Origin: JAFKFH01 sp017307375
GTDB lineage: Bacteria; Pseudomonadota; Alphaproteobacteria; Ferrovibrionales; Ferrovibrionaceae
Reading direction: 5' to 3'
Length of the DNA: 64,000 nt
Assembly (NCBI GenBank): GCA_965229335.1
Contig: OZ245874.1
Span: forward strand, 1,488,001 to 1,552,000
The notes beneath the pieces were generated by a model. It ran no database searches. It worked only from the letters and a program-made list of their open reading frames with translations, and had not been told where the DNA came from. Below, piece after piece: positions 47,825 through 56,091 of the stretch (its first letter is position 1; the number at the start of each line of letters is the position of its first letter). Position numbers and translations under genes: made by a program.

Positions 47825-48142
47825 TCAGTTGACGGTCTTCTCCCACCGCTCGACCTGCTTCTCGGCCTCTTCCTTGGCCAGGCCGTAGCGGATCTGCAGG
47901 CGACCCACCAGTTCCTGCCGTTGGCCGTTGATCACGGCAATGTCATCGTCGGTCAGCTTGCCCCATTCCTGGCGCACCTGGCCGGCATACTTGTTCCAGT
48001 TGCCTTTTACCCGGTCCCAGCTGGGGACCACCTTGCCGTCCTGCGCCTGGGCGGCGGTAGCGGTCAGGGTGATCGCCGGGGCGACCCCCATGGCAATGAC
48101 GATGGCGGTGACGGCGGTGGCGCCGAGGCGGCTGAGCTTCAT
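47825..48142 (-). CDS. Periplasmic CsbD-like protein
   Basis: A 105-residue protein with a signal peptide (MKLSRLGATAVTAIVIAMG..., likely cleavage after AQA near residue 34) followed by a CsbD-type helical domain. WDRVKGNWNKYAGQVRQEWG and LTDDDIAVINGQRQELVGRL closely follow the pattern of the cytoplasmic CsbD protein encoded just upstream. An exported CsbD-like domain is less common than the cytoplasmic form. CsbD proteins are stress-induced; function is unknown. Separated by 54 bases from the upstream csbD gene, same strand. Confidence 0.82.
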   Translation of the reverse strand: MKLSRLGATAVTAIVIAMGVAPAITLTATAAQAQDGKVVPSWDRVKGNWNKYAGQVRQEWGKLTDDDIAVINGQRQELVGRLQIRYGLAKEEAEKQVERWEKTVN

Positions 48143-48196
48143 GGCGTGCTCCTGCGAGTTGAGTCGGATGGCGTGATCGGTCAGGCGGGCGGCGCG

Positions 48197-48397
48197 TTAC
48201 TGGACGCGGCGTTCCCAGTCCTTGACCTGGCGTTCGGCCTCCTCGCGGGCGATGCCATAGCGTTCCTGGACTCGGCCGATCAGCTGGTCGCGCTTGCCGT
48301 TGATCCGGGCCAGGTCGTCGTCGGTCAGCTCGCCCCAGGCGGCCTTGACCCGCCCGACGACCTGCTTCCACTCGCCCTTGATCTGGTCGGTATTCAT
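48197..48397 (-). CDS. CsbD-family stress protein
   Basis: A 66-residue cytoplasmic protein: MNTDQIKGEWKQVVGRV, WGELTDDDLARINGKRDQL, and a basic C-terminus. This is the canonical bacterial CsbD pattern, associated with general stress. Start ATG at 48397 with AAGGAG upstream. Upstream on the minus strand, GGAAC (48484-48480) and CATT (48463-48460) are 16 bases apart, a weak resemblance to an alphaproteobacterial EcfG-type stress promoter. Confidence 0.88.
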   Translation of the reverse strand: MNTDQIKGEWKQVVGRVKAAWGELTDDDLARINGKRDQLIGRVQERYGIAREEAERQVKDWERRVQ

Positions 48398-48420
48398 CGG
48401 AACAACTCCTTCATGCTGGT

Positions 48421-48458
48421 CTTCGTCTCGCGCCGCTGCAGCGGCGTCTCGCACGAAG
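48421..48458. repeat. Imperfect long hairpin upstream of csbD
   Basis: CTTCGT (48421-48426) pairs with ACGAAG (48453-48458), enclosing the perfect palindrome GCCGCTGCAGCGGC (48432-48445). It lies between the end of the TetR gene and the csbD start, both on the minus strand, so it could be a TetR-gene terminator or a leader structure for csbD. No T-tract. Confidence 0.35.
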
Positions 48459-48503
48459 GAATGCGCCAGCCCGAAATCGGTTCCGCGAATGCGCTTCAGG
48501 CTT

Positions 48504-49175
48504 TTATTCAGCCTCGCGCCGATCTTCGAGGCCGAGGCGTTCCTCGATGCGGCGCAGCCGGTCGTCCAGCGGCTGGGCGTCGGCCAGCCCGAAGGCGCGG
48601 GCATAGGCCTCGGCAATCGGGGCTGCCAGCGCCTGGCGGTCGACGGCCGTCGCCTCGCCGCGATGGATTGCCGACAGGCAGACATGCTCGACCCCGCCAT
48701 AGACGAGATCGCGCATCGCCGACGGCGACAGCCCGCCGGTGGCGCTGCCCAGCGCTTCCTTCAGCAGGTCGGTGTAGCGCCGATTCAAGGCGCGGCCTTC
48801 CGAGCGCCGGTAGCCCGGCGTCGCGCGGACCTCGCGCAGGAACATCAGGTAAAGCTCGGGGTTGTCGAGGATCACGTCGAAATGCCGCAGCACCAGGAAA
48901 CGCAGCCGATCGAGCGGGTTGCGGATCGCGGCCACCTCGCGCGCCGTGCGCTCGGTGATCTCGCCGAACCAGTCGACCGTCACCGCCAGCACCAGCTCGC
49001 GCTTGGAGGCGAAATAGAGGTAGACCGTGCCTTCAGCGACGCCGACGTCGCGCGCGATGTCGGCCATCGTCGCCTTCGCGTAGCCCCCCTCCTTGACGAA
49101 CCTGGCCCGGGCCGCCTTGAGAATGTCGCCCTGCCGCGCGCCGCGGCGGCCTTCCTGGACTGCTTCCTGAGCCAT
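48504..49175 (-). CDS. TetR-family transcriptional regulator
   Basis: A 223-residue repressor. N-terminal HTH: ILKAARARFVKEGGYAKAT then MADIARDVGVAEGTVYLYF, followed by the linker SKRELVLAV. The C-terminal ligand-binding part is variable, as is usual. Start ATG at 49175. Divergent from the catabolic cluster starting at 49302; a perfect inverted repeat in between is the likely operator. By context it is expected to respond to an acyl-CoA or carboxylic acid handled by that cluster. Confidence 0.92.
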   Translation of the reverse strand: MAQEAVQEGRRGARQGDILKAARARFVKEGGYAKATMADIARDVGVAEGTVYLYFASKRELVLAVTVDWFGEITERTAREVAAIRNPLDRLRFLVLRHFDVILDNPELYLMFLREVRATPGYRRSEGRALNRRYTDLLKEALGSATGGLSPSAMRDLVYGGVEHVCLSAIHRGEATAVDRQALAAPIAEAYARAFGLADAQPLDDRLRRIEERLGLEDRREAE

Positions 49176-49239
49176 GCTCACATCATCCGAAGGTCGAGAA
49201 TTGCTGCATTGCAAACAGAATATTGGCTGATGCCGGCGG

Positions 49240-49273
49240 TTGACAACGCCTGAAACTGAGGTAGCCTCAGTTT
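49240..49273 (+). promoter_or_regulatory. TetR operator and promoter of the catabolic cluster
   Basis: AAACTGAGG (49253-49261) and CCTCAGTTT (49265-49273) form a perfect 9-bp inverted repeat with a 3-base spacer, typical of TetR-family sites. A TTGACA -35 hexamer lies at 49240-49245, so the operator covers the expected spacer and -10 region. The -10 itself is not clear. Confidence 0.7.
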
Positions 49274-49301
49274 TAACGAACAAGATTGGGAGGAACAGGC
49301 G

Positions 49302-50108
49302 ATGCAGGAAGCTGCCGCCTATGCCGGCTATAAGACGCTCGCTTTCGAGCGGCGCGGCCGGGTCTTGCTGGTCACGATCGATCGCGCCGCGACCTACAAC
49401 GCCATCGACGACGACATGCACCACGACTTTTCCCGGGTGTTCGACGAGATCAACAACGATCCGGCGACCGACGTCGTCGTGCTGACCGGGGCGGGCAAGG
49501 CCTTCTGCGCCGGCGGCGATGCCGCGTGGATGCAGGCGATGATCGACCAGCCCGGGCGATTCCGCGGCATCGCGCCGGCGGCCAAGCGCATCGTCTTCAG
49601 CCTGCTGGAACTGGAAAAGCCGATCATCTGCCGCCTGAACGGCGCAGCCGCGGGCCTCGGTGCCACCATCGCCCTGATGTGCGACGTGATCATCGCCGCC
49701 GATACCGCCGTGATCGGCGATCCGCATGTCAAGATGGGGTTCGTCGCCGGCGACGGCGGCGCGGTGATCTGGCCGCAGCTGATCGGCTTCGCCCGGGCCA
49801 AGGAATTCCTGATGACCGGCGAGATGCTGACGGCCGAGCGGGCCGAGCGGATCGGGCTGATCAACTACGTCGTGCCGGCGGCCGAGCTCGACGCCCGGGT
49901 CCAGGCGATGGCCGACCAGCTGGCCAATGGTGCGACCTGGGCGATCCGCTGGACCAAGACGGTCGCCAACATCCCGCTGCGCCGCCTGGCCCACGAGCTG
50001 ATGGACGCCTCGGTCGCCTACGAGATGGCGACCAATCTGACCGCCGACCACCAGGAAGCCGTCTCGGCCTTCCGCGAAAAGCGCAAGCCCAAGTTCAGCG
50101 GGAGCTGA
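49302..50108 (+). CDS. Enoyl-CoA hydratase/isomerase family protein
   Basis: A 268-residue crotonase-fold protein. AFCAGGDAAWMQAM (~66-79) supplies the first oxyanion-hole strand and RLNGAAAGLGATIAL (~108-122) the second. The position of the second catalytic Glu appears as GDPHVKMGFVAGDG, where Asp/Gly replaces the usual ELG Glu pattern, so the reaction may be hydration, isomerisation or another crotonase reaction. First gene of the TetR-controlled cluster; GGGAGGAACAG upstream of the ATG. Confidence 0.9.
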   Translation: MQEAAAYAGYKTLAFERRGRVLLVTIDRAATYNAIDDDMHHDFSRVFDEINNDPATDVVVLTGAGKAFCAGGDAAWMQAMIDQPGRFRGIAPAAKRIVFSLLELEKPIICRLNGAAAGLGATIALMCDVIIAADTAVIGDPHVKMGFVAGDGGAVIWPQLIGFARAKEFLMTGEMLTAERAERIGLINYVVPAAELDARVQAMADQLANGATWAIRWTKTVANIPLRRLAHELMDASVAYEMATNLTADHQEAVSAFREKRKPKFSGS

Positions 50109-50112
50109 CGCG

Positions 50113-51285
50113 ATGTACCTGTTCGCCGACGAACCCGAGCACATCACGCTTCTGCGGGATTCGGTCAAGCGCTTCGTCGAGCGCGAAATGCCGCGCGACA
50201 AGGTGCGGCAGTGGGATCGCGACCGGACCTTTCCGATGGCGACATTCCGCAAGCTGGCCGAGATGGGGGTGTGCGGGCTGACCGTCGCCGAGGAATATGG
50301 CGGTGCCGGACGCGACCTGGTCGCCGCGGTGACGGTGATCGACGAACTGGCACGCCGCGGCGCGTCGATGTCGGGGCCGTTCATCCACTGCTCCTTTTAT
50401 GGCGGGCTGAACGTCGGCGAGAACGGCTCGCCGCAGCAGAAGCGCGACCTGCTGCCGCGCATCGCCCGCGGCGAGATATTGTTCGCCTACGGGCTCAGCG
50501 AACCCGATGTTGGCGGCGACCTCGCCTCGGTCGGCACCACCGCGCGGCTGAGCGACGGCGGCCGCTCGGTGATCCTCAACGGGACCAAGCGCTGGTGCAC
50601 CGGCGCGCGCTTTGCCGACTACATCATCTGCCTGGTCAAGTCGGACCCGACGGCGGGACGCTATCGCAACCTGTCGTTCGTGCTGGTGCCGACCGGACTG
50701 CCGGGCATCACCATCCACGACATCGACCATATCGGCATCCGCTACGCGGCCACGACCGACGTGGTGTTCGAGGATGTCGCCGTGCCGGTCGATCATGTCC
50801 TGGGCGGCGAGGCCGGCTGGAACCAGGGCTGGAAGATGCTGGCGGGCCCGGCCCTGGATGTCGAGAAGCTCGAGATCACGGCCTGCGCCTACGGCATCGC
50901 CGCCGCGGCCGTCGACGATGCCTGGGCCTATGCGCAGGAACGGGTGCAGTTCGGCAAGCCGATCTGCGCCCATCAGTCGGTGCGTCACGCCCTGGTCGAG
51001 GCGAAGACCAGGCTGCAGGCCTGCCGCCACATGCTCTACCACGCCGCCTGGCTCGCTTCCGAGGGCCGCCCCTGCTCGGTCGAGACCTCGATGGCCAAGC
51101 TGTTCATCGGCGATACCGCGGTCGAGATCGTGCTGGCCTGCCAGCGCGTGATGGGCGCCTATGGCTGCGCCGAGGGCTACGACATGGAGCGCTATGTGCG
51201 CGACGTCTGCGTGATGCCGATCGTCGGCGGTTCGTCGAACATGCAGAAGAACAACATCGCCGGTCGGCTGAGGCTGCCGGAATGA
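50113..51285 (+). CDS. Acyl-CoA dehydrogenase
   Basis: A 390-residue flavoprotein. FAYGLSEPDVGGDLASV (FAD/substrate loop), RWCTGA, EVQ-like mid domain, and the C-terminal VMGAYGCAEGYDMERYVRDV which forms the FAD-diphosphate contact. It lies 4 bases after the hydratase and overlaps the next gene by ATGA. Expected to introduce a double bond into an acyl-CoA; chain type is unknown. Confidence 0.92.
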   Translation: MYLFADEPEHITLLRDSVKRFVEREMPRDKVRQWDRDRTFPMATFRKLAEMGVCGLTVAEEYGGAGRDLVAAVTVIDELARRGASMSGPFIHCSFYGGLNVGENGSPQQKRDLLPRIARGEILFAYGLSEPDVGGDLASVGTTARLSDGGRSVILNGTKRWCTGARFADYIICLVKSDPTAGRYRNLSFVLVPTGLPGITIHDIDHIGIRYAATTDVVFEDVAVPVDHVLGGEAGWNQGWKMLAGPALDVEKLEITACAYGIAAAAVDDAWAYAQERVQFGKPICAHQSVRHALVEAKTRLQACRHMLYHAAWLASEGRPCSVETSMAKLFIGDTAVEIVLACQRVMGAYGCAEGYDMERYVRDVCVMPIVGGSSNMQKNNIAGRLRLPE

Positions 51286-52220
51286 CCGGGCGATTGCCGG
51301 GGCCGCTCGCCAGCCGGCTGCGCCTGCCGCTGGTCGCGGCCCCGATGTTCCTGGTTTCCGGCCCTGATCTCGTCATCGCCGCCTGCAGGGCCGGGGTGAT
51401 CGGGTCTTTCCCTTTTCCCAATGCGCGCACGGCCGGCGATCTGCGGCTCTGGCTCGACCGGCTCAAGACGACGCTGGGGCCGGCCGACGCCCCCTGGGCC
51501 GCCAATCTGATGGTGCATCCGACCTATGCCCGGCTGGACGAGGAAATCGCCCTGGTCGAAGAGTACCGGCCGGAAATCGTGATCACCGCGCTGGGCAGCC
51601 CGCGCCGCATGGTCGACGTCGTCCGCCGCTATGGCGGCATCGTGCTGGCCGACGTGAACTCGCCGGTCTTCGCGCGCAAGGCGATCGATGCCGGCGTCGA
51701 CGGGCTGGTCCTGGTCGCGGCGGGTGCCGGCGGCCATACCGGGCCGATGTCGCCGTTCGCCTTCGTCGCCGAGGTGCGGCGGCATTTCGACGGGATCATC
51801 GCCCTTGCCGGCTCGCTTGCGACCGGCCGGGCCGTTCGCGCAGCCCAGGTGCTCGGCGCCGATCTCGGCTATGTCGGCACCCCGTTCATCGCGGCCGAGG
51901 AGAGCCTCGCCCCGCCGGCCTATCGCGAGATGCTGGTCGCTGCCGGCTTCGACGACATCCTGCTGACCGATGCCTTCACCGGCGTGAAGGCCAACATGCT
52001 CATTCCGGCAATACGCGCCGCCGGCCTCGATCCGGCGGCCCTGCGGCCGAAGGAGCGGGTCGAGATCGGCGATCCGCAAGGGGCGACCAAGGCGTGGAAG
52101 AACATCTGGTCGGCCGGCCACGGCGTCGGCTCGATAACGGCGATCGAGCCGGCGGCCGCCATCGTCGAGCGCTTCGCCCGCGACTACGCCGCCGCGGTGG
52201 CGGAAGGCAGAAAGGCTTGA
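51282..52220 (+). CDS. Nitronate monooxygenase / 2-nitropropane dioxygenase family FMN protein
   Basis: A 312-residue TIM-barrel FMN enzyme. RLPLVAAPMFLVSGPDLVIA is the family N-terminus; VAAGAGGHTGPMSPFAFV (~143-160) contains the glycine-rich and His segment; GSLATGRAVRAAQVLGADLG binds FMN phosphate. In acyl-CoA catabolic clusters, such proteins are common and need not act on nitronates; several are enoyl or flavin reductase-like. Overlaps the acyl-CoA dehydrogenase stop. Confidence 0.88.
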   Translation: MTGRLPGPLASRLRLPLVAAPMFLVSGPDLVIAACRAGVIGSFPFPNARTAGDLRLWLDRLKTTLGPADAPWAANLMVHPTYARLDEEIALVEEYRPEIVITALGSPRRMVDVVRRYGGIVLADVNSPVFARKAIDAGVDGLVLVAAGAGGHTGPMSPFAFVAEVRRHFDGIIALAGSLATGRAVRAAQVLGADLGYVGTPFIAAEESLAPPAYREMLVAAGFDDILLTDAFTGVKANMLIPAIRAAGLDPAALRPKERVEIGDPQGATKAWKNIWSAGHGVGSITAIEPAAAIVERFARDYAAAVAEGRKA

Positions 52221-52224
52221 TCCG

Positions 52225-53907
52225 ATGATCCTGGCACCGGCCGAACGCATCAGGGACTACACCGCCCGCGGCTGGTGGGGCCGTCGCACCCTGGCCGATC
52301 TCGCCGCCGGCCATGTCGCGGCGCGGCCGACCGCCGAGGCGCTGGTCGATCCGCCCAACCGCGAGGCGCTGTGCGGCGGTGCGCCGCGGCGGCTCGACTG
52401 GGCCGGTGTCGACGATCTTGCCGGAAGGCTCGCCGCCGTTCTGGTCGACCACGGCGTGGGGCGCGACGATATCGTCGCCGTGCAGTTGCCCAACATCGCC
52501 GAACTGGTCGCGCTCTACCTTGCCACCGCGCGGCTCGGCGCGATCATGATGCCGTTCGCGGTGCAGTACCGCGAATATGAGCTCGCCCAGCTCTGCGCCT
52601 TCGCCGGTCCCAAGGTTTTCGTCACCGCCACCCGGCTGATCGACCAGCCGCGCGCAGCGCTGGTGCTGTCGCTGCGTGACCGGCTGCCGGGCCTGCAGGC
52701 CGTGCTGGCGCTGGGCGGCGGCGTGCCGGCCGGCGCCGTCGACCTCGACGCCGCGCTGACCGCGGCGACGCCCCGCGCCGCCAGCGACAACGTCGACGCC
52801 AACGACATCGCGACGCTGTGCTTCACCTCGGGCACCACCGGCACGCCCAAGGGGGTGCCGCGCAGCCACAACGAATGGATCGCCATCGCCTGGAGCACGG
52901 TCGAGGGTGCCGGCTTGTCGGCCGCCTCGCGGCTGCTCAATCCGTTTCCCCTGGTCAACATGGCCGGCATCGGCGGGATGATCGTGCCCTGGCTGATGAC
53001 CGGCGCCACCCTGATCAACCATCATCCGCTCGACCTGCCGCTGTTCCTGCAGCAGATCGCGACCGAGCGGCCCGACTACACGGTGGCGCCGCCGGCGCTG
53101 CTGACGATGCTGCTGATGAACGAGGCGCTGCTGGCCCGGGCGGATCTCTCGTCGCTGAAGATCGTCGGTTCCGGTGCCGCGCCGCTGCCGCCGCCGATGG
53201 TGCAGGGTTATCACGACCGCTTCGGCATCACCATCAACAACATGTTCGGTTCCAACGAAGGGGTCTGCCTGCTGTCGGGGGCGGCCGACGTGGCCGATCC
53301 GACGGCGCGCGCCCAGGTGTTCCCGCGCTTCGGCGCCGGCGGCTTCGACTGGGCCTTGCGCGTCGCCCACACCCAGTCGACCAGGCTGGTCGATCCGGCG
53401 ACCGGCGTGGATATCGTCGAGGCCGGGCGGCCCGGCGAACTGCTGATCACCGGTGCCATGGTGTTCTCGGGCTATTGGCGCAATCCGGAAGCGGATGCCG
53501 CCGCCTTCGACGAGACCGGGTGGTTCCGCACCGGCGATCTGTTCGAGATCGCGACCGATGATGCCGGCAGGCCGCGCTACTATCGGTTCGTCGGCCGGGC
53601 CAAGGACCTGATCATCCGCGGCGGCATGAACATCGCGCCGGAAGAGATCGAGGCGCTGGTCGCCGGCCATCCCGCGGTGGCCGAGGTCGCCGTGGTCGGC
53701 TACCCCTGCCCGGTGATGGGCGAGCGGGTCAGGGCCGTCGTGGTGCCGCGCGGCGAGGCGCGCCCGACCCTGGGCGACATCGTCGGCCATCTTTCCGATC
53801 TCGGCATCGCCAAGTTCAAGCTGCCCGAGCGGCTCGATCTCGTCGCCGGCCTGCCGCGCAATCCCGTCGGCAAGGTCCTCAAGACCGAATTGAGGAAGGA
53901 GGGCTGA
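52225..53907 (+). CDS. AMP-binding acyl-CoA synthetase
   Basis: A 560-residue ANL-superfamily ligase. A3 motif CFTSGTTGTPKGVPRS (~residues 203-218), A5 region NNMFGSNEG, A8 region YYRFVGRAKDLIIRGGMNI, and the C-terminal VGKVLKTELR with the catalytic Lys. It activates a carboxylic acid to its CoA thioester, probably the entry step of this cluster. Four bases after the FMN protein; ATG at 52225. Confidence 0.92.
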   Translation: MILAPAERIRDYTARGWWGRRTLADLAAGHVAARPTAEALVDPPNREALCGGAPRRLDWAGVDDLAGRLAAVLVDHGVGRDDIVAVQLPNIAELVALYLATARLGAIMMPFAVQYREYELAQLCAFAGPKVFVTATRLIDQPRAALVLSLRDRLPGLQAVLALGGGVPAGAVDLDAALTAATPRAASDNVDANDIATLCFTSGTTGTPKGVPRSHNEWIAIAWSTVEGAGLSAASRLLNPFPLVNMAGIGGMIVPWLMTGATLINHHPLDLPLFLQQIATERPDYTVAPPALLTMLLMNEALLARADLSSLKIVGSGAAPLPPPMVQGYHDRFGITINNMFGSNEGVCLLSGAADVADPTARAQVFPRFGAGGFDWALRVAHTQSTRLVDPATGVDIVEAGRPGELLITGAMVFSGYWRNPEADAAAFDETGWFRTGDLFEIATDDAGRPRYYRFVGRAKDLIIRGGMNIAPEEIEALVAGHPAVAEVAVVGYPCPVMGERVRAVVVPRGEARPTLGDIVGHLSDLGIAKFKLPERLDLVAGLPRNPVGKVLKTELRKEG

Positions 53908-53909
53908 TC

Positions 53910-55058
53910 ATGGATGTCGTTGCCCAGGCCCGGGCCATGGCCCCGGACATTGCCGCGCGCAGCGGCGAAATCGAGGCGGCGCGCCGGCTGCCCGCCGATA
54001 TCGCCCGGCGGTTCGCCGCCGCCGGTTTCTTCCGGATGGCGGTGCCCGCCGCCGTCGGCGGGCTCGAGGTCGAGCCGGCGACGCTGTTCCGCACGATCGA
54101 GGCGGTCGGCCAGGCCGATGCCTCGGCCGGCTGGTGCGTCATGATCGGCGCGACCACCGGCGTCACCGCCGCCTATCTGGCACCGGACGAAGCGCGCGGG
54201 CTCTATGGCGACCCATTGGCCATCACCGGCGGGGTGTTCGCCCCGATGGGCCGGGCGACCGTCGAGCCCGACGGCTATCGGGTATCGGGGCGCTGGCAGT
54301 GGGCCTCGGGCAGCGCCAACTGCCACTGGCTGATGGGAGGCAGCATCCTTCTGGACGATGGCAAGCCCCGTCTGCTGCCGAACGGGATGCCCGACGCCCG
54401 GATGATGATCTTCCCGGCCGGCGAGGCGACGCTGATCGATTCCTGGCACGTCTCGGGCCTCTGCGGCACCGGGTCGGGCGAGATGGAGGTGCAGGGCATC
54501 CTGGTGCCGCGCGCCCGCTCGGTCTCGCTGATGACGGATCGGCCGACGGCCTCCGGCGCGCTCTATGCCTTTCCGGTCTTCGGCCTGCTGGCCCTCGGCA
54601 TCGCCGCGGTGATGCTGGGCAATGCGCGCGGGGCGATCGACGATCTGGTCGAGCTGGCCGGGGGCAAGAAGCCGCAGGGATCGCGCAAGACCCTGGCCGA
54701 ACGGGCCACCGCCCAGGTGACGCTGGCCGAGGCCGAGGCCGCCCTGCGCGGTGCGCGCGCCTTCTTCTACGAGGCGGTGGCCGAAGCCTGGGAGAAGGCG
54801 CGTGGCGACGGCGAGATCGGTGTGGCCGAGCGCGCGGCGCTGCGGCTTGCCGCGACCCATGCGGCACGCACCGCGGCCCGGGTGACGCGCGACATGTACG
54901 ACCTGGGCGGCGGATCGTCGGTGTTCCTGGCCTCGTCGCTGCAGCGCCGCTTCCGCGACGGCCATGTCGGCACCCAGCATCTGATGGTTTCGCCCCCGAC
55001 GCTCGAACTGGCCGGCCGGGTCCTGATGGGGCTGCCGACCGATGCCACGCAACTCTAG
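53910..55058 (+). CDS. Acyl-CoA dehydrogenase-fold protein, HsaA-like flavin-dependent monooxygenase type
   Basis: A 382-residue protein with the acyl-CoA dehydrogenase fold but a group D flavin monooxygenase pattern. The N-terminal RRLPADIARRFAAAGFFRMAVP resembles HsaA/HpaH, and SGRWQWASGSANCHWLMGG replaces the usual dehydrogenase loop. DMYDLGGGSSVF is conserved near the end. The expected catalytic base Glu of acyl-CoA dehydrogenases is absent. Such enzymes hydroxylate phenols or related rings with reduced flavin from a partner reductase. GGAGG ribosome binding site two bases after the ligase stop region. Confidence 0.8.
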   Translation: MDVVAQARAMAPDIAARSGEIEAARRLPADIARRFAAAGFFRMAVPAAVGGLEVEPATLFRTIEAVGQADASAGWCVMIGATTGVTAAYLAPDEARGLYGDPLAITGGVFAPMGRATVEPDGYRVSGRWQWASGSANCHWLMGGSILLDDGKPRLLPNGMPDARMMIFPAGEATLIDSWHVSGLCGTGSGEMEVQGILVPRARSVSLMTDRPTASGALYAFPVFGLLALGIAAVMLGNARGAIDDLVELAGGKKPQGSRKTLAERATAQVTLAEAEAALRGARAFFYEAVAEAWEKARGDGEIGVAERAALRLAATHAARTAARVTRDMYDLGGGSSVFLASSLQRRFRDGHVGTQHLMVSPPTLELAGRVLMGLPTDATQL

Positions 55059-55067
55059 GAGGGCGCG

Positions 55068-56072
55068 ATGACCGCAAACCGCCGCTTCGTTCTTGCCCGC
55101 CGTCCCCAGGGCCTGCCGGTCGCCGAAGACTTCCGCCTGGAAACGGTCGACCTGCCGGCCCCCGGCGACGGCCAGGTGATCGTCGCCAATCGTTTCGTTT
55201 CGGTCGATCCGGGCATGCGCTCGCGCCTCTCGGCGGCCGAGACCTACGCGGCGCCGCTGGCGATCGGGGCCGTCGTCGAAGGGGCGACCGTCGGTCAGGT
55301 CGTGGCCTCGAACAATCCGAAATTCATGGTCGGCGACTGGGTCGCCTCGGCCTTCGGCTGGCAGGAATATGGTCTCAGCGACGGGCGCGGCATGCGCAAG
55401 CTGGCCGACGACCGCGTGCCGCCCTCGACCGCCATCGGCGTGCTGGGCATCCCCGGCATCACCGCCTATTTCGGCCTGCAGGAAATCGGCCGGGTGAAGG
55501 AGGGCGAGACCGTCCTGGTCTCGTCGGCCGCCGGCGCCGTCGGGTCGGCCGCCGGGCAGATCGCCGCGATCAAGGGGGCGCGCGCCGTCGGCATCGCCGG
55601 CGGCCCGGAGAAGTGCCGGTGGCTGACCGACGACCTGGGCTTTGCCGCGGCCATCGACCGGCGGGCGGAGCCCGACATCGCCGCCGCCGTCGCCCGTGCC
55701 TGTCCCGATGGTGTCGACGTCTTCTTCGACAATGTCGGCAATGCGCTGATCGATGCGATGCTGCCGCTGATGCGGCGGGGCGGGCGCATCGTCGTGTCGG
55801 GCCAGGTCGCCGACTACAACGCCGGGGCCGAGCGGCCGGGCATCGTCAACACGCAGTTCTTCATCACCAGCCGGCTGACCATGGCCGGGCTGGTGGCCTT
55901 CGACTATGTGCGGGCCTATCCGCAGGCCTGGGCCGAGATGACCGACTGGATCGTTTCGGGCCGGCTGAAATATCGCGAGGATGTGGTCGACGGGCTGGAG
56001 CAACTGCCCGGCGCCTTCATCGGTCTGTTCAAGGGTGAGAATTTCGGCCGCAAGTTGATCCGCCTACCATAA
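55068..56072 (+). CDS. NADP-dependent MDR-family oxidoreductase (CurA / prostaglandin reductase-like)
   Basis: A 334-residue zinc-free medium-chain reductase. VSVDPGMRSRLS near the N-terminus and the glycine-rich SSAAGAVGSAAGQIAAIKG (Rossmann, ~145-163), followed by VDVFFDNVGN, match leukotriene-B4/prostaglandin and alkenal reductases. It reduces activated double bonds such as enones. ATG preceded by AGGAGGG. Confidence 0.88.
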   Translation: MTANRRFVLARRPQGLPVAEDFRLETVDLPAPGDGQVIVANRFVSVDPGMRSRLSAAETYAAPLAIGAVVEGATVGQVVASNNPKFMVGDWVASAFGWQEYGLSDGRGMRKLADDRVPPSTAIGVLGIPGITAYFGLQEIGRVKEGETVLVSSAAGAVGSAAGQIAAIKGARAVGIAGGPEKCRWLTDDLGFAAAIDRRAEPDIAAAVARACPDGVDVFFDNVGNALIDAMLPLMRRGGRIVVSGQVADYNAGAERPGIVNTQFFITSRLTMAGLVAFDYVRAYPQAWAEMTDWIVSGRLKYREDVVDGLEQLPGAFIGLFKGENFGRKLIRLP

Positions 56073-56091
56073 CAATAACGGGGGAAACGCC

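Noticed and set aside
48460..48484. EcfG stress promoter upstream of csbD
   Set aside because: The -10 reads CATT rather than CGTT, so it is mentioned only as a weak resemblance.
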